In this document: piece after piece, positions 8,939-17,524 of the stretch
How the letters are laid out: each line of letters opens with the position of its first letter
How positions within the stretch are numbered: position 1 is the first letter of the stretch
Assembly (NCBI GenBank): GCA_046316615.1
Contig: JBKDAN010000053.1
Location: 62,001-126,000 of the forward strand
Direction of reading: 5' to 3'
Length of the DNA: 64,000 bases
Origin: BJHL01 sp040378885
Lineage (GTDB): Bacteria; Planctomycetota; Phycisphaerae; Phycisphaerales; UBA1924
Made by a program: the position numbers and the translations under genes
Notes under the pieces: model-generated
Databases searched by the model: none
Told to the model about the DNA's origin: nothing
What the model saw: the letters and a program-made list of their open reading frames with translations, nothing else

Positions 8939-9907
8939 ATGACTGCCGCGACCGACGCTCTCACCAGTTCGTCACTGCATCTTGCGGGCGTGCGCCGCGG
9001 CAAGGTGCGCGATGTGTATCCGCTGCCGCCTTCGGCGACGACGCCCATCGGCACGGGGGCTCGGCTCTTGATCGTGGCGAGCGATCGCATCAGCGCGTTC
9101 GACGTGGTCATGCCCACGCCCATCACCGGCAAGGGGCGACTGCTGACGCAGCTTTCACTCTTCTGGCAGGCGATGATCCAGGCACGCGGCATCTGCGAGA
9201 CACATGTCATCAGCGGCGATGTGAACCTGCTGCACGCGAGCGTCTTTCCTGCGTCGCAGCCGCGGGAGATGTACGCCGAACGCATCGTGGTGTGCAAGGC
9301 GGCGAAGGTCATTCCGATTGAGTGCGTGGTGCGCGGATATCTCGAAGGCAGCGGCTGGAAGGAGTATCAGGCGACGGGCAATGTGTGCGGCGTAAAGCTG
9401 CCGGCAGGGCTCAAGCAGTGCGATGCGCTGCCTGAGCCGATCTTTACGCCTGCTACGAAGGAAGAGCTGGGTAAGCACGACGAGAACATTTCGTTTGAGC
9501 GGGCGTGCGAGATTGTGGGCCGGGAAACGATGGAAACGCTGCGTCGCGTGAGCATGCAGATTTATCTGATGGCGAGCGAGCATGCGCGGGATCGCGGCAT
9601 CATCATCGCGGATACAAAGTTTGAGTTTGGCTTGCCCGTGGACGAGCACGGCAACGTGACGAGCAGCACGCCGATTTTGATTGACGAGGCGCTCACGCCC
9701 GACAGCAGCCGATTCTGGCCGGTGGATGGATACAAGCCGGGCGGGCCGCAGAAGAGCTTCGACAAGCAGTATCTTCGCGAGTACCTCGAGCATCTGGTCG
9801 CCGAAGGCAAGTGGAACAAGCAGGCGCCTGGGCCGGAGCTGCCGGCTGACATCGTGGCGGCGACGGTCGCCAAGTATGCGGAAGCACGGGACAGGTTGAT
9901 GAGTTAA
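8939..9907 (+). CDS. purC: Phosphoribosylaminoimidazole-succinocarboxamide synthase (SAICAR synthetase)
   Basis: Catalyses the ATP-dependent ligation of aspartate to CAIR in de novo purine synthesis; cytoplasmic. The 322-residue length fits the eukaryote-like, longer PurC type. Recognisable blocks are VRRGKVRDVYPLP, LIVASDRISAFDVVMPTPIT, the PIECVVRGYLEGSGWKEYQ block, and KHDENISFERACEIVG. The C-terminal half carries KFEFGLPVDEHG, ILIDEALTPDSSRFWPVDGY and the DKQYLREYLE block. The start ATG at 8939 is the first methionine before this homology. Confidence 0.97.
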   Translation: MTAATDALTSSSLHLAGVRRGKVRDVYPLPPSATTPIGTGARLLIVASDRISAFDVVMPTPITGKGRLLTQLSLFWQAMIQARGICETHVISGDVNLLHASVFPASQPREMYAERIVVCKAAKVIPIECVVRGYLEGSGWKEYQATGNVCGVKLPAGLKQCDALPEPIFTPATKEELGKHDENISFERACEIVGRETMETLRRVSMQIYLMASEHARDRGIIIADTKFEFGLPVDEHGNVTSSTPILIDEALTPDSSRFWPVDGYKPGGPQKSFDKQYLREYLEHLVAEGKWNKQAPGPELPADIVAATVAKYAEARDRLMS

Positions 9908-9970
9908 GTCGGGCCGGTAAACCGGAATCAACGGCGTGCACACCGCCCACACCACCAATAATCCAGACCT

Positions 9971-12181
9971 ATGCCCACCGCCAAACGCGGCAAATCTGAC
10001 GAACACACGCACGACGTCCGCTTCTTTCATCGCGACTTGTCGTGGCTTGCGTTCAACAAGCGCGTGCTTGCGCAAGCCGGTGATGAGCAGATGCCGCTCC
10101 TGGAGCGCGTGCGGTTCATCTCCATCTTCACGAGCAATCTCGACGAGTTCTTCATGAAGCGCGTCGGGCTGATCAAGCGGCAGGTGCACACGGGTGTTGA
10201 CACGCCCAGCCCCGACGGGCGCACGCCTCGCCAGCAGCTCAACGCGATTCGCGCGGAAGTGGCGGCACTGGTGCAGGAGCAGGGACGACTGCTGGAGAGG
10301 GAACTGCTGCCTCAGCTTGCGAAGGAAGGCATTTTCATTCTGCGCTGGGGCGATCTGACGGACAAAGAGCGCGAAGGCGTGCAGGTGTGGTATCACGAGC
10401 ATGTGTTCCCCGCCCTGACGCCGCTGGCGGTGGATCCGACGCACAAGTTCCCGTTCATCTCGAACCTGTCGAACAACGTGGGCGTGCTGATTGATCCGCC
10501 CGCGGGCAGCGTGCGGGCGCCGGCGTTTCCGAGTGAGTTGCTGGGGCGGCGCGGCAAGGGCAAGCCCGACAACGGGGCCGAGCCGACGTTCGCCCGCGTG
10601 AAGATTCCCGCGGGCATGCAGGCCTTTCTGCGGCTGGCAGACAAGAACGACAAGGGCAAGACGTATCGGTTCATCAGCGTGCAGGAAGTCGTGCGCAACA
10701 GCCTGGGCGAACTGTTTCCGGGAGTACAGGTGCAGGACAAGATCAACTTCCGCGTGACGCGCAGCGCGGGGATTCAGAAGGATGATCTTGATACCGCGAA
10801 CCTGCTGCAGAGCATCGAGGCGGACCTGAAGCAGCGGAAGTTTGCACGCGTGGCGCGGCTGGAGATTGAGCAGGATGCCAACCCCAGCGTGCTGCGCTGG
10901 CTGCTGGACAAACTGAACGTGGATCCGCAGGACGTGTACGAACGCGCGATGGGCATTGACTATCTGGCCATCAGCGAAATCTGCGATGTGGATCGGCCTG
11001 ACCTTAAGCACAAGCCGTGGAAGCCGGTGGTGCCTGCGCGGCTTGCGCCGGTGGCGACAAAGTCCGCCGAGCAGAATGCAAGCCAGTTCTTCGCGACGAT
11101 TCGCAAGCAGGACGTGCTGGTGCACCACCCGTATGAGAGCTTTGACGCGAGCGTCGAGCGGTTCATCGCGGCGGCGGCGAATGACCCTGACGTGATGACG
11201 ATCAAGCAGACGCTGTATCGCACGACGCCTGACTCGCCGTTCATCGCGAATCTTGTGCGGGCTGCGGAATCGGGCAAGCAGGTTGCTTGCTTGGTCGAAT
11301 TGCGTGCGCGATTTGACGAAGGTCGCAATGTGCGGTTTGCGCGGCAACTCGAGCGAGCGGGCGTGCACGTGGCGTACGGCGTCATGGGCCTCAAGACGCA
11401 CTGCAAGACGAGTCTGGTGGTGCGGCGCGAGAAGCACGGCCTGCGCTGCTACGCGCACCTGGGCACGGGCAACTACCACCCCAAGACCGCGCAGCTGTAC
11501 ACCGACCTTGGCATCTTGACAGCGGACGAGGAAGTGACGGGCGACCTCGTACACCTGTTCAACTATCTCACGGGAATGTCCGCCGCACCGGGGTGTGACA
11601 CGCTGCTGGTCGCGCCCTTCACGCTGCGCGATCGCGTGAACAAGATGATCGAGCGCGAGATCGAGAACGCGAAGAAGGGCAAACCCGCGCGTGTGTGGGC
11701 GAAGCTCAATGCGATGGAAGATCGCGACATGACGGAGCGGCTGTACGCAGCGAGCCAGGCAGGCGTGCAGGTGGAGCTGGTCGTGCGCGGCTTCTGCTGC
11801 TTGATTCCCGGCGTGAAGGGTTTGAGCGAGAACATCAAAGTGAGCAGCGTGGTGGGCCGATTCCTTGAGCACTCACGCGTATATCACTTCGCGAACGGGC
11901 AATCAGATCCGGCGGACGGCGAGTGGTACATCAGCAGCGCCGACTGGATGTATCGCAACTTGAGCAATCGCGTGGAAGTCGCGTGCCCGATTCGTGACAG
12001 CGACGCGAAAGCGAAGATCGCACGCATGTTCGAAGTGCATGCCCTGGATCGTCGTAACGCGTGGGATCTGACATCCTCGGGTGACTACATCAAGCGAACG
12101 CCCGGTAAAGACGCGAAGAAAGAGACCCCCGAAGTGGATGGCACGTTCATCACCCTCATGCGGGAAGCGGAGTCGGCGTAA
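9971..12181 (+). CDS. ppk1: Polyphosphate kinase 1
   Basis: Makes inorganic polyphosphate from the gamma phosphate of ATP, reversibly; usually membrane-associated. At 736 residues it has the normal length. The N domain starts with FFHRDLSWLAFNKRVL and RVRFISIFTSNLDEFFMKRV. The catalytic C domains carry YESFDASVERFIAAA, IKQTLYRTTPDSPFI, and the two essential histidines in MGLKTHCKTSLVVRRE (His477) and YAHLGTGNYHPKTAQLYTDL (His496). The later KFSS-like region is RGFCCLIPGVKGLSENIKV. It sits 63 bp after purC on the same strand. No polyphosphatase lies beside it. Confidence 0.97.
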   Translation: MPTAKRGKSDEHTHDVRFFHRDLSWLAFNKRVLAQAGDEQMPLLERVRFISIFTSNLDEFFMKRVGLIKRQVHTGVDTPSPDGRTPRQQLNAIRAEVAALVQEQGRLLERELLPQLAKEGIFILRWGDLTDKEREGVQVWYHEHVFPALTPLAVDPTHKFPFISNLSNNVGVLIDPPAGSVRAPAFPSELLGRRGKGKPDNGAEPTFARVKIPAGMQAFLRLADKNDKGKTYRFISVQEVVRNSLGELFPGVQVQDKINFRVTRSAGIQKDDLDTANLLQSIEADLKQRKFARVARLEIEQDANPSVLRWLLDKLNVDPQDVYERAMGIDYLAISEICDVDRPDLKHKPWKPVVPARLAPVATKSAEQNASQFFATIRKQDVLVHHPYESFDASVERFIAAAANDPDVMTIKQTLYRTTPDSPFIANLVRAAESGKQVACLVELRARFDEGRNVRFARQLERAGVHVAYGVMGLKTHCKTSLVVRREKHGLRCYAHLGTGNYHPKTAQLYTDLGILTADEEVTGDLVHLFNYLTGMSAAPGCDTLLVAPFTLRDRVNKMIEREIENAKKGKPARVWAKLNAMEDRDMTERLYAASQAGVQVELVVRGFCCLIPGVKGLSENIKVSSVVGRFLEHSRVYHFANGQSDPADGEWYISSADWMYRNLSNRVEVACPIRDSDAKAKIARMFEVHALDRRNAWDLTSSGDYIKRTPGKDAKKETPEVDGTFITLMREAESA

Positions 12182-12226
12182 GAAAATCATGCGACCGCTT
12201 TCGAGACACTCTCGTACAGTGGCTGC

Positions 12227-13150
12227 ATGAACAAGCTTTTCGCCGGTGTTTCGCTCGTACTCGCTTCCGCCGCTTTCGCTCAGCCTGTGGTGTTGAAGGA
12301 CAATGGACCATTCATCACCGCGCAGGGTGTTGGCGCGAATGGCGCTGATATCAGCCTCGCGCAGCCGAACCCCACGGGCGATGGCGTGACGTACATCGGT
12401 TTGGGTGTCACGAACAACACGCCCGCGGGCGGCCCCGGCGCAAGCGGGCCGTTCCGCAACGGCGATCTGTTCACGGTGCCAACTGGCGAAACGTGGACGC
12501 TGGACCGCGTGGAGTTCTTCGCGTTCCAGACGCAGTCGAGCAACTTCAGCACGGCGTTCGCATATTCGGGCGCGTACATCGCGGTGTACGACACACTTCC
12601 GCTCAATGGCGTCGAGCCGATCTACGGCGATTACGTGACCAACCGCCTGCGCGGCGGCGCGTGGACGGGCGCGTATCGCGTGAGCGGCACGGCACTCACC
12701 AATCAGACGCGCCCCATCATGCGTGTTGATATCGACATGAGCTGGCTGCCCCCACTGCCTGCCGGCGACTACTACTTCGCGGTCAGCCTGCTGGGCGATC
12801 CGACTCGCACCGGCACCATGCAGGGCATCTTGGTGACGCCAAATCCGCTCGATGCGTACAGCGTGCGCTACGCCAACGTCGCGCCGTTCAATGGCTGGTT
12901 TGTCGCGCCGCTGGAATGGCCTTACCGCATCGTCGGCGAATCCGCGACGGGCAGCGCATGCGATGACATCGACTTCAACAACGACGAAGTCTTCCCGGAC
13001 GATCAGGACGTGGTCGATTTCTTCAATGTACTCGCGGGCGGCGCTTGCACGACCTGCAACGACATTGACTTCAACAACGACGAAGTCTTCCCCGACGACC
13101 AGGACATTGTCGACTTCTTCAACGTGCTTGCCGGCGGCGAGTGCGTGTAA
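12227..13150 (+). CDS. Exported protein with two tandem GC-type dockerin-like C-terminal repeats
   Basis: A 307-residue secreted protein with a clear signal peptide (MNKLFAGVSLVLASAAFAQ, cleavage after AFA). The central 220 residues are beta-rich and unassigned. The C-terminus has two near-identical units of about 30 residues, CDDIDFNNDEVFPDDQDVVD and CNDIDFNNDEVFPDDQDIVD, each followed by FFNVLAGG and a cysteine. The Asp/Asn-rich, Cys-bounded unit matches the GC-type dockerin anchor that is known from Phycisphaerae secreted proteins, where a single copy is the usual arrangement. The tandem copy here appears to be a recent duplication. The repeat could bind calcium and tether the protein to the cell surface; that role is inferred. 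The gene is followed by a convergent Nudix gene. Confidence 0.85.
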   Translation: MNKLFAGVSLVLASAAFAQPVVLKDNGPFITAQGVGANGADISLAQPNPTGDGVTYIGLGVTNNTPAGGPGASGPFRNGDLFTVPTGETWTLDRVEFFAFQTQSSNFSTAFAYSGAYIAVYDTLPLNGVEPIYGDYVTNRLRGGAWTGAYRVSGTALTNQTRPIMRVDIDMSWLPPLPAGDYYFAVSLLGDPTRTGTMQGILVTPNPLDAYSVRYANVAPFNGWFVAPLEWPYRIVGESATGSACDDIDFNNDEVFPDDQDVVDFFNVLAGGACTTCNDIDFNNDEVFPDDQDIVDFFNVLAGGECV

Positions 13151-13176
13151 GGCGACGACACATAAGCAAAGCTCGA

Positions 13177-13650
13177 TCAGCGCGACAGACGGAGCAAGGG
13201 CTCCGTCGCGTCGCCGCGCATCACGCTGGCGGCCTCTCGCAGCGCGAGTTTTTGGCCTGGCCAGAGGAACATGTCGTCGACCTTGTCTTCCTGCACCCAG
13301 CGGTGCTGGTCGTGCTCTTCGTTGAGCGTGGGCTTCCACGCGGACGTGACTTCGATCAGAAATCGCGGGCTGAGCATCATGCAATCAAGCTTGGCGATAT
13401 AGAAGGGATGCACCTGCTCAAGGCCCCACGCGTTGAGAATCGCGGGGTCGTCAGCAAGCAGGCCTGTTTCTTCCCACAGTTCGCGCCACATCGCCTTGAC
13501 GGTGGCTTCGCCATCTTCGATGTGGCCCATGATGGGCTGCCATGTGCCTGCCAGCGGGTCGTGCCTGCGGTGAAGCTGCAGAAACTCCAGCCCCAGCGTG
13601 GCGCGGCGGACGATGTAGATGTCGAGCACGTCGGTGCGCAGCGTGGGCAT
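13177..13650 (-). CDS. Nudix hydrolase
   Basis: A 157-residue Nudix family pyrophosphohydrolase. The full Nudix box is present as GHIEDGEATVKAMWRELWEE followed by TGL, satisfying GX5EX7REUXEEXGU, so the metal-binding site is intact. Upstream lies YIVRRATLGLEFLQLHRRHD and downstream EEHDQHRWVQEDKVDDM, resembling the general dATP/ADP-sugar class, but the substrate cannot be assigned. I place the start at the ATG at 13650, which leaves 25 bp to the stop of the upstream lipoprotein gene on the same strand; a longer reading would overlap that gene. The two genes may form an operon. Confidence 0.88.
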   Translation of the reverse strand: MPTLRTDVLDIYIVRRATLGLEFLQLHRRHDPLAGTWQPIMGHIEDGEATVKAMWRELWEETGLLADDPAILNAWGLEQVHPFYIAKLDCMMLSPRFLIEVTSAWKPTLNEEHDQHRWVQEDKVDDMFLWPGQKLALREAASVMRGDATEPLLRLSR

Positions 13651-13675
13651 GGGGAAGCGTAACGCGATCGGTTGA

Positions 13676-14218
13676 TCAACGTGTCCAGCGGTAGGTATGC
13701 CGCTCGAAGAACTCGGTCTGGCCTTCAAACTTCACTAGCTTCTGCATAGAGAACGCTCTCGCTGAAATCGTGAACACCTTGCGAATCGTCGCGGGCTTGT
13801 TGTCATCTTCGCCAGTTGATTGCGTGAGGATGACGACATCATCGCCCACACGCGTATGACTGACGACACGCTCAACACTGTCGCCCAGAGCGATGACTTT
13901 GCCTTGCTCGCGCACCTCAAGTCGCGACGCGCTGTTGGCGTGCGGCTCTTCGTCATAGCCAATCGCAAAGTTGAAGGCTGAATCGGCGTTTGTCGGCGTG
14001 TCGGCGCGGGTGACGAGTAGCGTGCTGGGAATGGTGACAGACTTACCGTCGCTGTAGTTGCGGTACGTGAGCGTGCCCTTCCAGGGCTTTCCCGCCGGAA
14101 GCAGAAAGCCGAAGTCGTATGCGACCAATTCCGACGAACGCTCCTTACTGGCGGGTTGGGCAGCACAACCGACAAGCAGGGTTGACACTAAAACGGCTAA
14201 AAGGACGAGAGTTCGCAT
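13676..14218 (-). CDS. Hypothetical lipoprotein
   Basis: A 180-residue protein beginning MRTLVLLAVLVSTLLVGCAA, a signal peptide with a lipobox (LVGC) and probable lipidation at about Cys18. The mature part includes AYDFGFLLPAGKPWKGTLTY and NSASRLEVREQGKVIALGDS, with no motif I recognise. The start is the ATG at 14218; a TTG six codons upstream would add residues before the signal peptide and is less likely. It is divergent from the dioxygenase gene, with 37 bp between start codons, so the two share a promoter region. Function is unknown. Confidence 0.75.
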   Translation of the reverse strand: MRTLVLLAVLVSTLLVGCAAQPASKERSSELVAYDFGFLLPAGKPWKGTLTYRNYSDGKSVTIPSTLLVTRADTPTNADSAFNFAIGYDEEPHANSASRLEVREQGKVIALGDSVERVVSHTRVGDDVVILTQSTGEDDNKPATIRKVFTISARAFSMQKLVKFEGQTEFFERHTYRWTR

Positions 14219-14255
14219 CTGAGGAGCATACGGCAAACGCGTCTACGCTCTTGTC

Positions 14256-14972
14256 ATGCCGCATCATCAATTTGCTGCTGAAGGGTGGCTGGTGCTTGAT
14301 CGGCTCGTGTCCATCGAGCACGTGGTGCAGTTGCGAGACTTGTCAGAGCCCTTGCTGCGAGACACCGCAAAGCCCAAGCCCGGCGTGCGCCGCGTGCTGC
14401 ACCGACAACCTGCGTTTATCGCTCTCCTGCAGCAAACACCGCTCCCCGCACTCGCCCGCGACCTGTGTGGCGGCGAAGGTCGCATCGTGCGGAGCATCTT
14501 GTTTGACAAGACACCCGAGACGAACTGGCTGGTGCCATGGCACCAAGACGCGACGATCGCGCTGGCACAACGGGCGGAGGTGGCCGGGTTTGGTCCGTGG
14601 TCACTCAAAGACGGCGAGCACCACTGCACGCCGCCGCGGGAGTTGCTGGACCAGATCGTGGTGATCCGCATTCACCTTGATGCATGTGGGCAGGCGAATG
14701 GGCCGCTGCGGGTTGTGTCCCGTTCACAGCGAGAAGGACTGGTTGACAGCGCGACACTGAACCAACTGGTCGAGCGGGGGCCGATAGCGGAATGCTGCAC
14801 GGATGTGGGCGGCGTGGTCATCATGCGGCCCCACACGGTGCACTCGTCACCCAAGGCCAGCCAGCCGAGTCGGCGACGGGTGCTGCACCTGGAATGGACG
14901 GCGGCGCGACTGCCACCGGGGCTTGCCTGGGGCGAAGAAGTTCGGCTCCCGGCGGTTGTAGCCGGGCCGTGA
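14256..14972 (+). CDS. Phytanoyl-CoA dioxygenase family protein (Fe(II)/2-oxoglutarate oxygenase)
   Basis: A 238-residue protein of the PhyH fold. The iron-binding triad appears as the HxD pair in LVPWHQDATIAL (His96, Asp98) and a distal histidine in RPHTVHSSPKASQPSRRRVL (His193 or His196), with a basic patch after it that could hold the 2-oxoglutarate carboxylate. QANGPLRVVSRSQREGLV matches the conserved GPL/V strand. Such enzymes hydroxylate many small molecules, so the substrate is open. Start at ATG 14256. The gene is monocistronic on its strand, with a long gap before the next gene. Confidence 0.85.
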   Translation: MPHHQFAAEGWLVLDRLVSIEHVVQLRDLSEPLLRDTAKPKPGVRRVLHRQPAFIALLQQTPLPALARDLCGGEGRIVRSILFDKTPETNWLVPWHQDATIALAQRAEVAGFGPWSLKDGEHHCTPPRELLDQIVVIRIHLDACGQANGPLRVVSRSQREGLVDSATLNQLVERGPIAECCTDVGGVVIMRPHTVHSSPKASQPSRRRVLHLEWTAARLPPGLAWGEEVRLPAVVAGP

Positions 14973-15439
14973 GTGGGTTGAGTCTGACACGTTCGCGCCC
15001 TATGCTTGGGCATCGGAGTCCGTCGCCACGGACGGTTGTGTTGTCGGCATTGCTTTCGAGCAGGCTGGCGGCTCGGCCTGAGGGGCGGCGAGGAGCGACC
15101 TGAGGTTTCGTTGGCAGGCGGGTATCCCCCCATTGTCACACGCGGCGTGCAGGGTCGTTCATTCTCCCGCAGAGGGTATCGCAAGCCATTGCGATTACAG
15201 CCTTTGCAACATGCCGCGGCGGCCGAGTCGTTTGCTTTCGTGCCCTTTCACGGGGAACAGGCAGCCGAGCGGTATCCGCGACGGTCCGGGTGTCTTTCGG
15301 GACAGACAGACCAAGCGTCGTTGGGTTCGCTGGCTGGGTTCAAAGTTGAAAGCACGAAAGGAGCACGCGTCAGGTCGTCGGGCAACGGGCAGATCAGCGG
15401 TTCACGGCCGATCTTCGCCCCCACAACGCAACCAAACAC
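14973..15439 (+). other. Gene-poor stretch before tRNA-Gln
   Basis: About 470 bp between the dioxygenase-like gene and tRNA-Gln. Open frames exist on both strands but they are Arg/Gly/Pro-rich, lack good ribosome binding sites and match nothing I recognise. I see no terminator hairpin with a T tract and no second tRNA. It probably contains the tRNA promoter, which I cannot place. Confidence 0.4.
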
Positions 15440-15510
15440 AGACCGATAGTGTAATGGTAGCACAGCAGATTTTGGTTCTGTTTGTCTAGGTTCGAATCCT
15501 AGTCGGTCTG
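15440..15510 (+). tRNA. tRNA-Gln (anticodon TTG)
   Basis: The acceptor stem AGACCGA (15440-15446) pairs with TCGGTCT (15503-15509), followed by discriminator G15510. The D arm contains TAGTGTAATGGTAGCAC. The anticodon stem-loop is GCAGA-TTTTGGT-TCTGT with anticodon TTG, reading CAA. The T arm has the canonical TAGGTTCGAATCCTA. The 3' CCA is not encoded. Confidence 0.96.
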
Positions 15511-15562
15511 CTTCTTTTTCGGTTGCGTGCAGCTTGCTCCTCGGCCTCTCGCGTTTCACGCG

Positions 15563-16357
15563 ATGAGCCAATCACAGACTTCCACCCCCGGCACCACGAC
15601 TGCCATCATTCTCGCCGCCGGCAAGGGCACGCGCATGCGGAGCGACCTGCCGAAGGTTGTCTTTGAGATCGGCGGTCGGCCCATGGTGTGCGCGGTGGTG
15701 GATGCGTGCCTCGCGGCGGGCTGCACGCGCATCGTCGCGGTGGTCGGGCACAAGCAGGAACTGGTCCGCTCCGCCCTTGCCAGCTATGGCAGCAAGGTTG
15801 AGTTCGCGGTGCAGGATCAGCAACTCGGCACGGGTCACGCCGTGACGTGTGCCGCGAGCCTGTTCGATCGCGAGCGCACGACCAAAGGCCACAACGTCTT
15901 CGTTCTCTGCGGCGATGGTCCCTTGATTCGCAAGGCCACGCTCGACACGGTGCTGAGCAAGCACACGGGCAGCAAGGCTGATGCGACGCTCGCGACGGCG
16001 GTCATCGACGACCCCAGCGGCTATGGCCGTATTGCTCGCGATGCGAGCGGCCGGTTCCAGGCGATTGTCGAACAGAAGAACTGCACGCCTGAGCAACTGG
16101 CGATTCGCGAAGTGAACCCCAGTTACTACTGCTTCGATGTCAAGAGCCTGTTTGACGCGCTGCCCAAGGTGACGCGCAACGCTCTGACCAACGAGTACTA
16201 CCTGACCGACGTGCCCGCCCTGCTGATGCAGAGCGGCGGCAAGGTGGAAGTGATCGAAGCCGTGCCCGCTGAGGACGTGCTGTCGATCAACACGCCCGAA
16301 GATCTGGCGAAGGTGGATGCGATTTATCGCAGCCGCAACACGAAAGGACTCGCGTAA
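15563..16357 (+). CDS. Nucleotidyltransferase (GlmU N-domain-like UDP-HexNAc/sugar pyrophosphorylase)
   Basis: A 264-residue protein with the sugar-1-phosphate nucleotidyltransferase fold. The signature is AIILAAGKGTRMRSDLPKVV (residues about 14-33), with QQLGTGHAVTCA, VFVLCGDGPLI and NPSYYCFDVKSLF, and NEYYLTDVPALL near the end. These match the uridyltransferase half of GlmU. The left-handed beta-helix acetyltransferase half is absent, so it makes UDP-GlcNAc from GlcNAc-1-P only if another protein supplies the acetyl transfer. The stop codon overlaps the prs start by one base (TAATG), implying translational coupling. Start at ATG 15563; residues before it look non-coding. Confidence 0.88.
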   Translation: MSQSQTSTPGTTTAIILAAGKGTRMRSDLPKVVFEIGGRPMVCAVVDACLAAGCTRIVAVVGHKQELVRSALASYGSKVEFAVQDQQLGTGHAVTCAASLFDRERTTKGHNVFVLCGDGPLIRKATLDTVLSKHTGSKADATLATAVIDDPSGYGRIARDASGRFQAIVEQKNCTPEQLAIREVNPSYYCFDVKSLFDALPKVTRNALTNEYYLTDVPALLMQSGGKVEVIEAVPAEDVLSINTPEDLAKVDAIYRSRNTKGLA

Positions 16358-17349
16358 TGGCCAATGGTGCGATGTACACAGGCATCAAGGTGTTCGCGGG
16401 TCGCGGCAGCACCGACCTCGCGAATCGCGTCTGCCGCCAGATGGGCATTGAGTTGTGCGCCGCCCGCACGACGGTGTTTCCCGACGGCGAACTGATCGTG
16501 AAGCTGGAAGAAGACGTGCGCGGGCGCGACTGCTACGTCGTCCTCAGCACGTGCGAGCCCGTGAATGACAACCTGATGGAACTGTGCGTGGCGATTGACT
16601 GCCTGCGTCGCGCCAGCGCGGGCCGCATCACCGCCGTCATTCCGTACTACGGCTACGCCCGTCAGGATCGCAAGGACGAAGGCCGCGTGCCCATCACCGC
16701 GAAGCTCGTGGCGAACATGATCGTCGCTGCCGGCGCACACCGCGTGATGAGCATTGATCTGCACGCCGCGCAGATTCAGGGCTTCTTTGATATCCCGGTG
16801 GATCACCTCTCCGCCACGCCCGTGTTTGTTGAGTACTTCCGCAAGTTGAAGAAGACCGGCGAACTGAGCGACCTGTGCCTCGTGAGCCCCGACGTGGGCA
16901 ACGTGAAGGTTGCCGAAAGCATGGCCAATCTGCTGGGCGGCGATCTGGCGATCATCAACAAGCGGCGCCTCAGCGGCAGCAAAGTCGCGACGGGCAACCT
17001 CATCGGCAACGTCGAAGGCAAGACCGTGCTGATGTTCGACGACATGATCTCCACCGCCGGCACCGTGTGCGAAGCTGCCAAGCTCGTGCGTGAACGCGGC
17101 GCGAAAGACGTCATCGCCGCAGCGACGCACGCCGTGCTGGTTGGCCCCGCGGTCGAGCGCCTGAGCAGCAGTCCCATCAGCCGTGTGGTGGTGACCAACA
17201 CCATCCCGATGCCGGCCCGCGTGGAACCGCTCAAGAACAAGATCGTTCAACTCGACGTGGGACCGCTGCTTGGAGAAGCGATCCTGCGGATTCACAACAA
17301 CCAGAGCGTGAGCGCTCTGTTTGAAGATACGGCGGGGGTGAAGAGGTAA
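16357..17349 (+). CDS. prs: Ribose-phosphate pyrophosphokinase (PRPP synthetase)
   Basis: Transfers pyrophosphate from ATP to ribose-5-phosphate to give PRPP, used for purines, pyrimidines, His and Trp. The 330-residue protein has the class I pattern: RTTVFPDGELIVKLEEDVRG, VIPYYGYARQDRKDEGR, HRVMSIDLHAAQIQGFFD and the PRPP-binding loop VLMFDDMISTAGTV. The ATG overlaps the last base of the upstream nucleotidyltransferase gene, so both are probably one transcript and share nucleotide-sugar and PRPP supply. It ends before a long intergenic block of GCACT-type repeats. Confidence 0.97.
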   Translation: MANGAMYTGIKVFAGRGSTDLANRVCRQMGIELCAARTTVFPDGELIVKLEEDVRGRDCYVVLSTCEPVNDNLMELCVAIDCLRRASAGRITAVIPYYGYARQDRKDEGRVPITAKLVANMIVAAGAHRVMSIDLHAAQIQGFFDIPVDHLSATPVFVEYFRKLKKTGELSDLCLVSPDVGNVKVAESMANLLGGDLAIINKRRLSGSKVATGNLIGNVEGKTVLMFDDMISTAGTVCEAAKLVRERGAKDVIAAATHAVLVGPAVERLSSSPISRVVVTNTIPMPARVEPLKNKIVQLDVGPLLGEAILRIHNNQSVSALFEDTAGVKR

Positions 17350-17355
17350 AGGCGA

Positions 17356-17456
17356 GTGCCAGAGTGCGAAGTACGAAGTGCGAAGGAAAATGCACACCGT
17401 GACTCGGCACTCTGGCATGTCAGCACTTCGCACTCAGGCACTTGGCACTCTGGCAC
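17356..17456 (+). repeat. Degenerate GCACT(C/T)-type repeat cluster, prs-rplY spacer
   Basis: The spacer contains units such as GTGCCAGAGTGCGAAGT, then the opposite-strand form CGGCACTCTGGCATGTCAGC and CACTTCGCACTCAGGCACTT. The two orientations can fold back on each other. The same 6-12 bp words recur in the next spacer (18300-18357) and elsewhere in this window. Confidence 0.6.
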
Positions 17457-17524
17457 TTTTCTGTTCATCTGTTCATTCACCACGGGCAACACAATCACAG
17501 CCCACTGTTTCAAGGAGTTTCACT

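Noticed and set aside
9155..11872. A 905-codon open frame on the minus strand opposite purC and ppk1
   Set aside because: It is antisense to two clear enzyme genes, is His/Arg/Leu-rich and has no start signal. Long antisense frames are expected in high-GC DNA.
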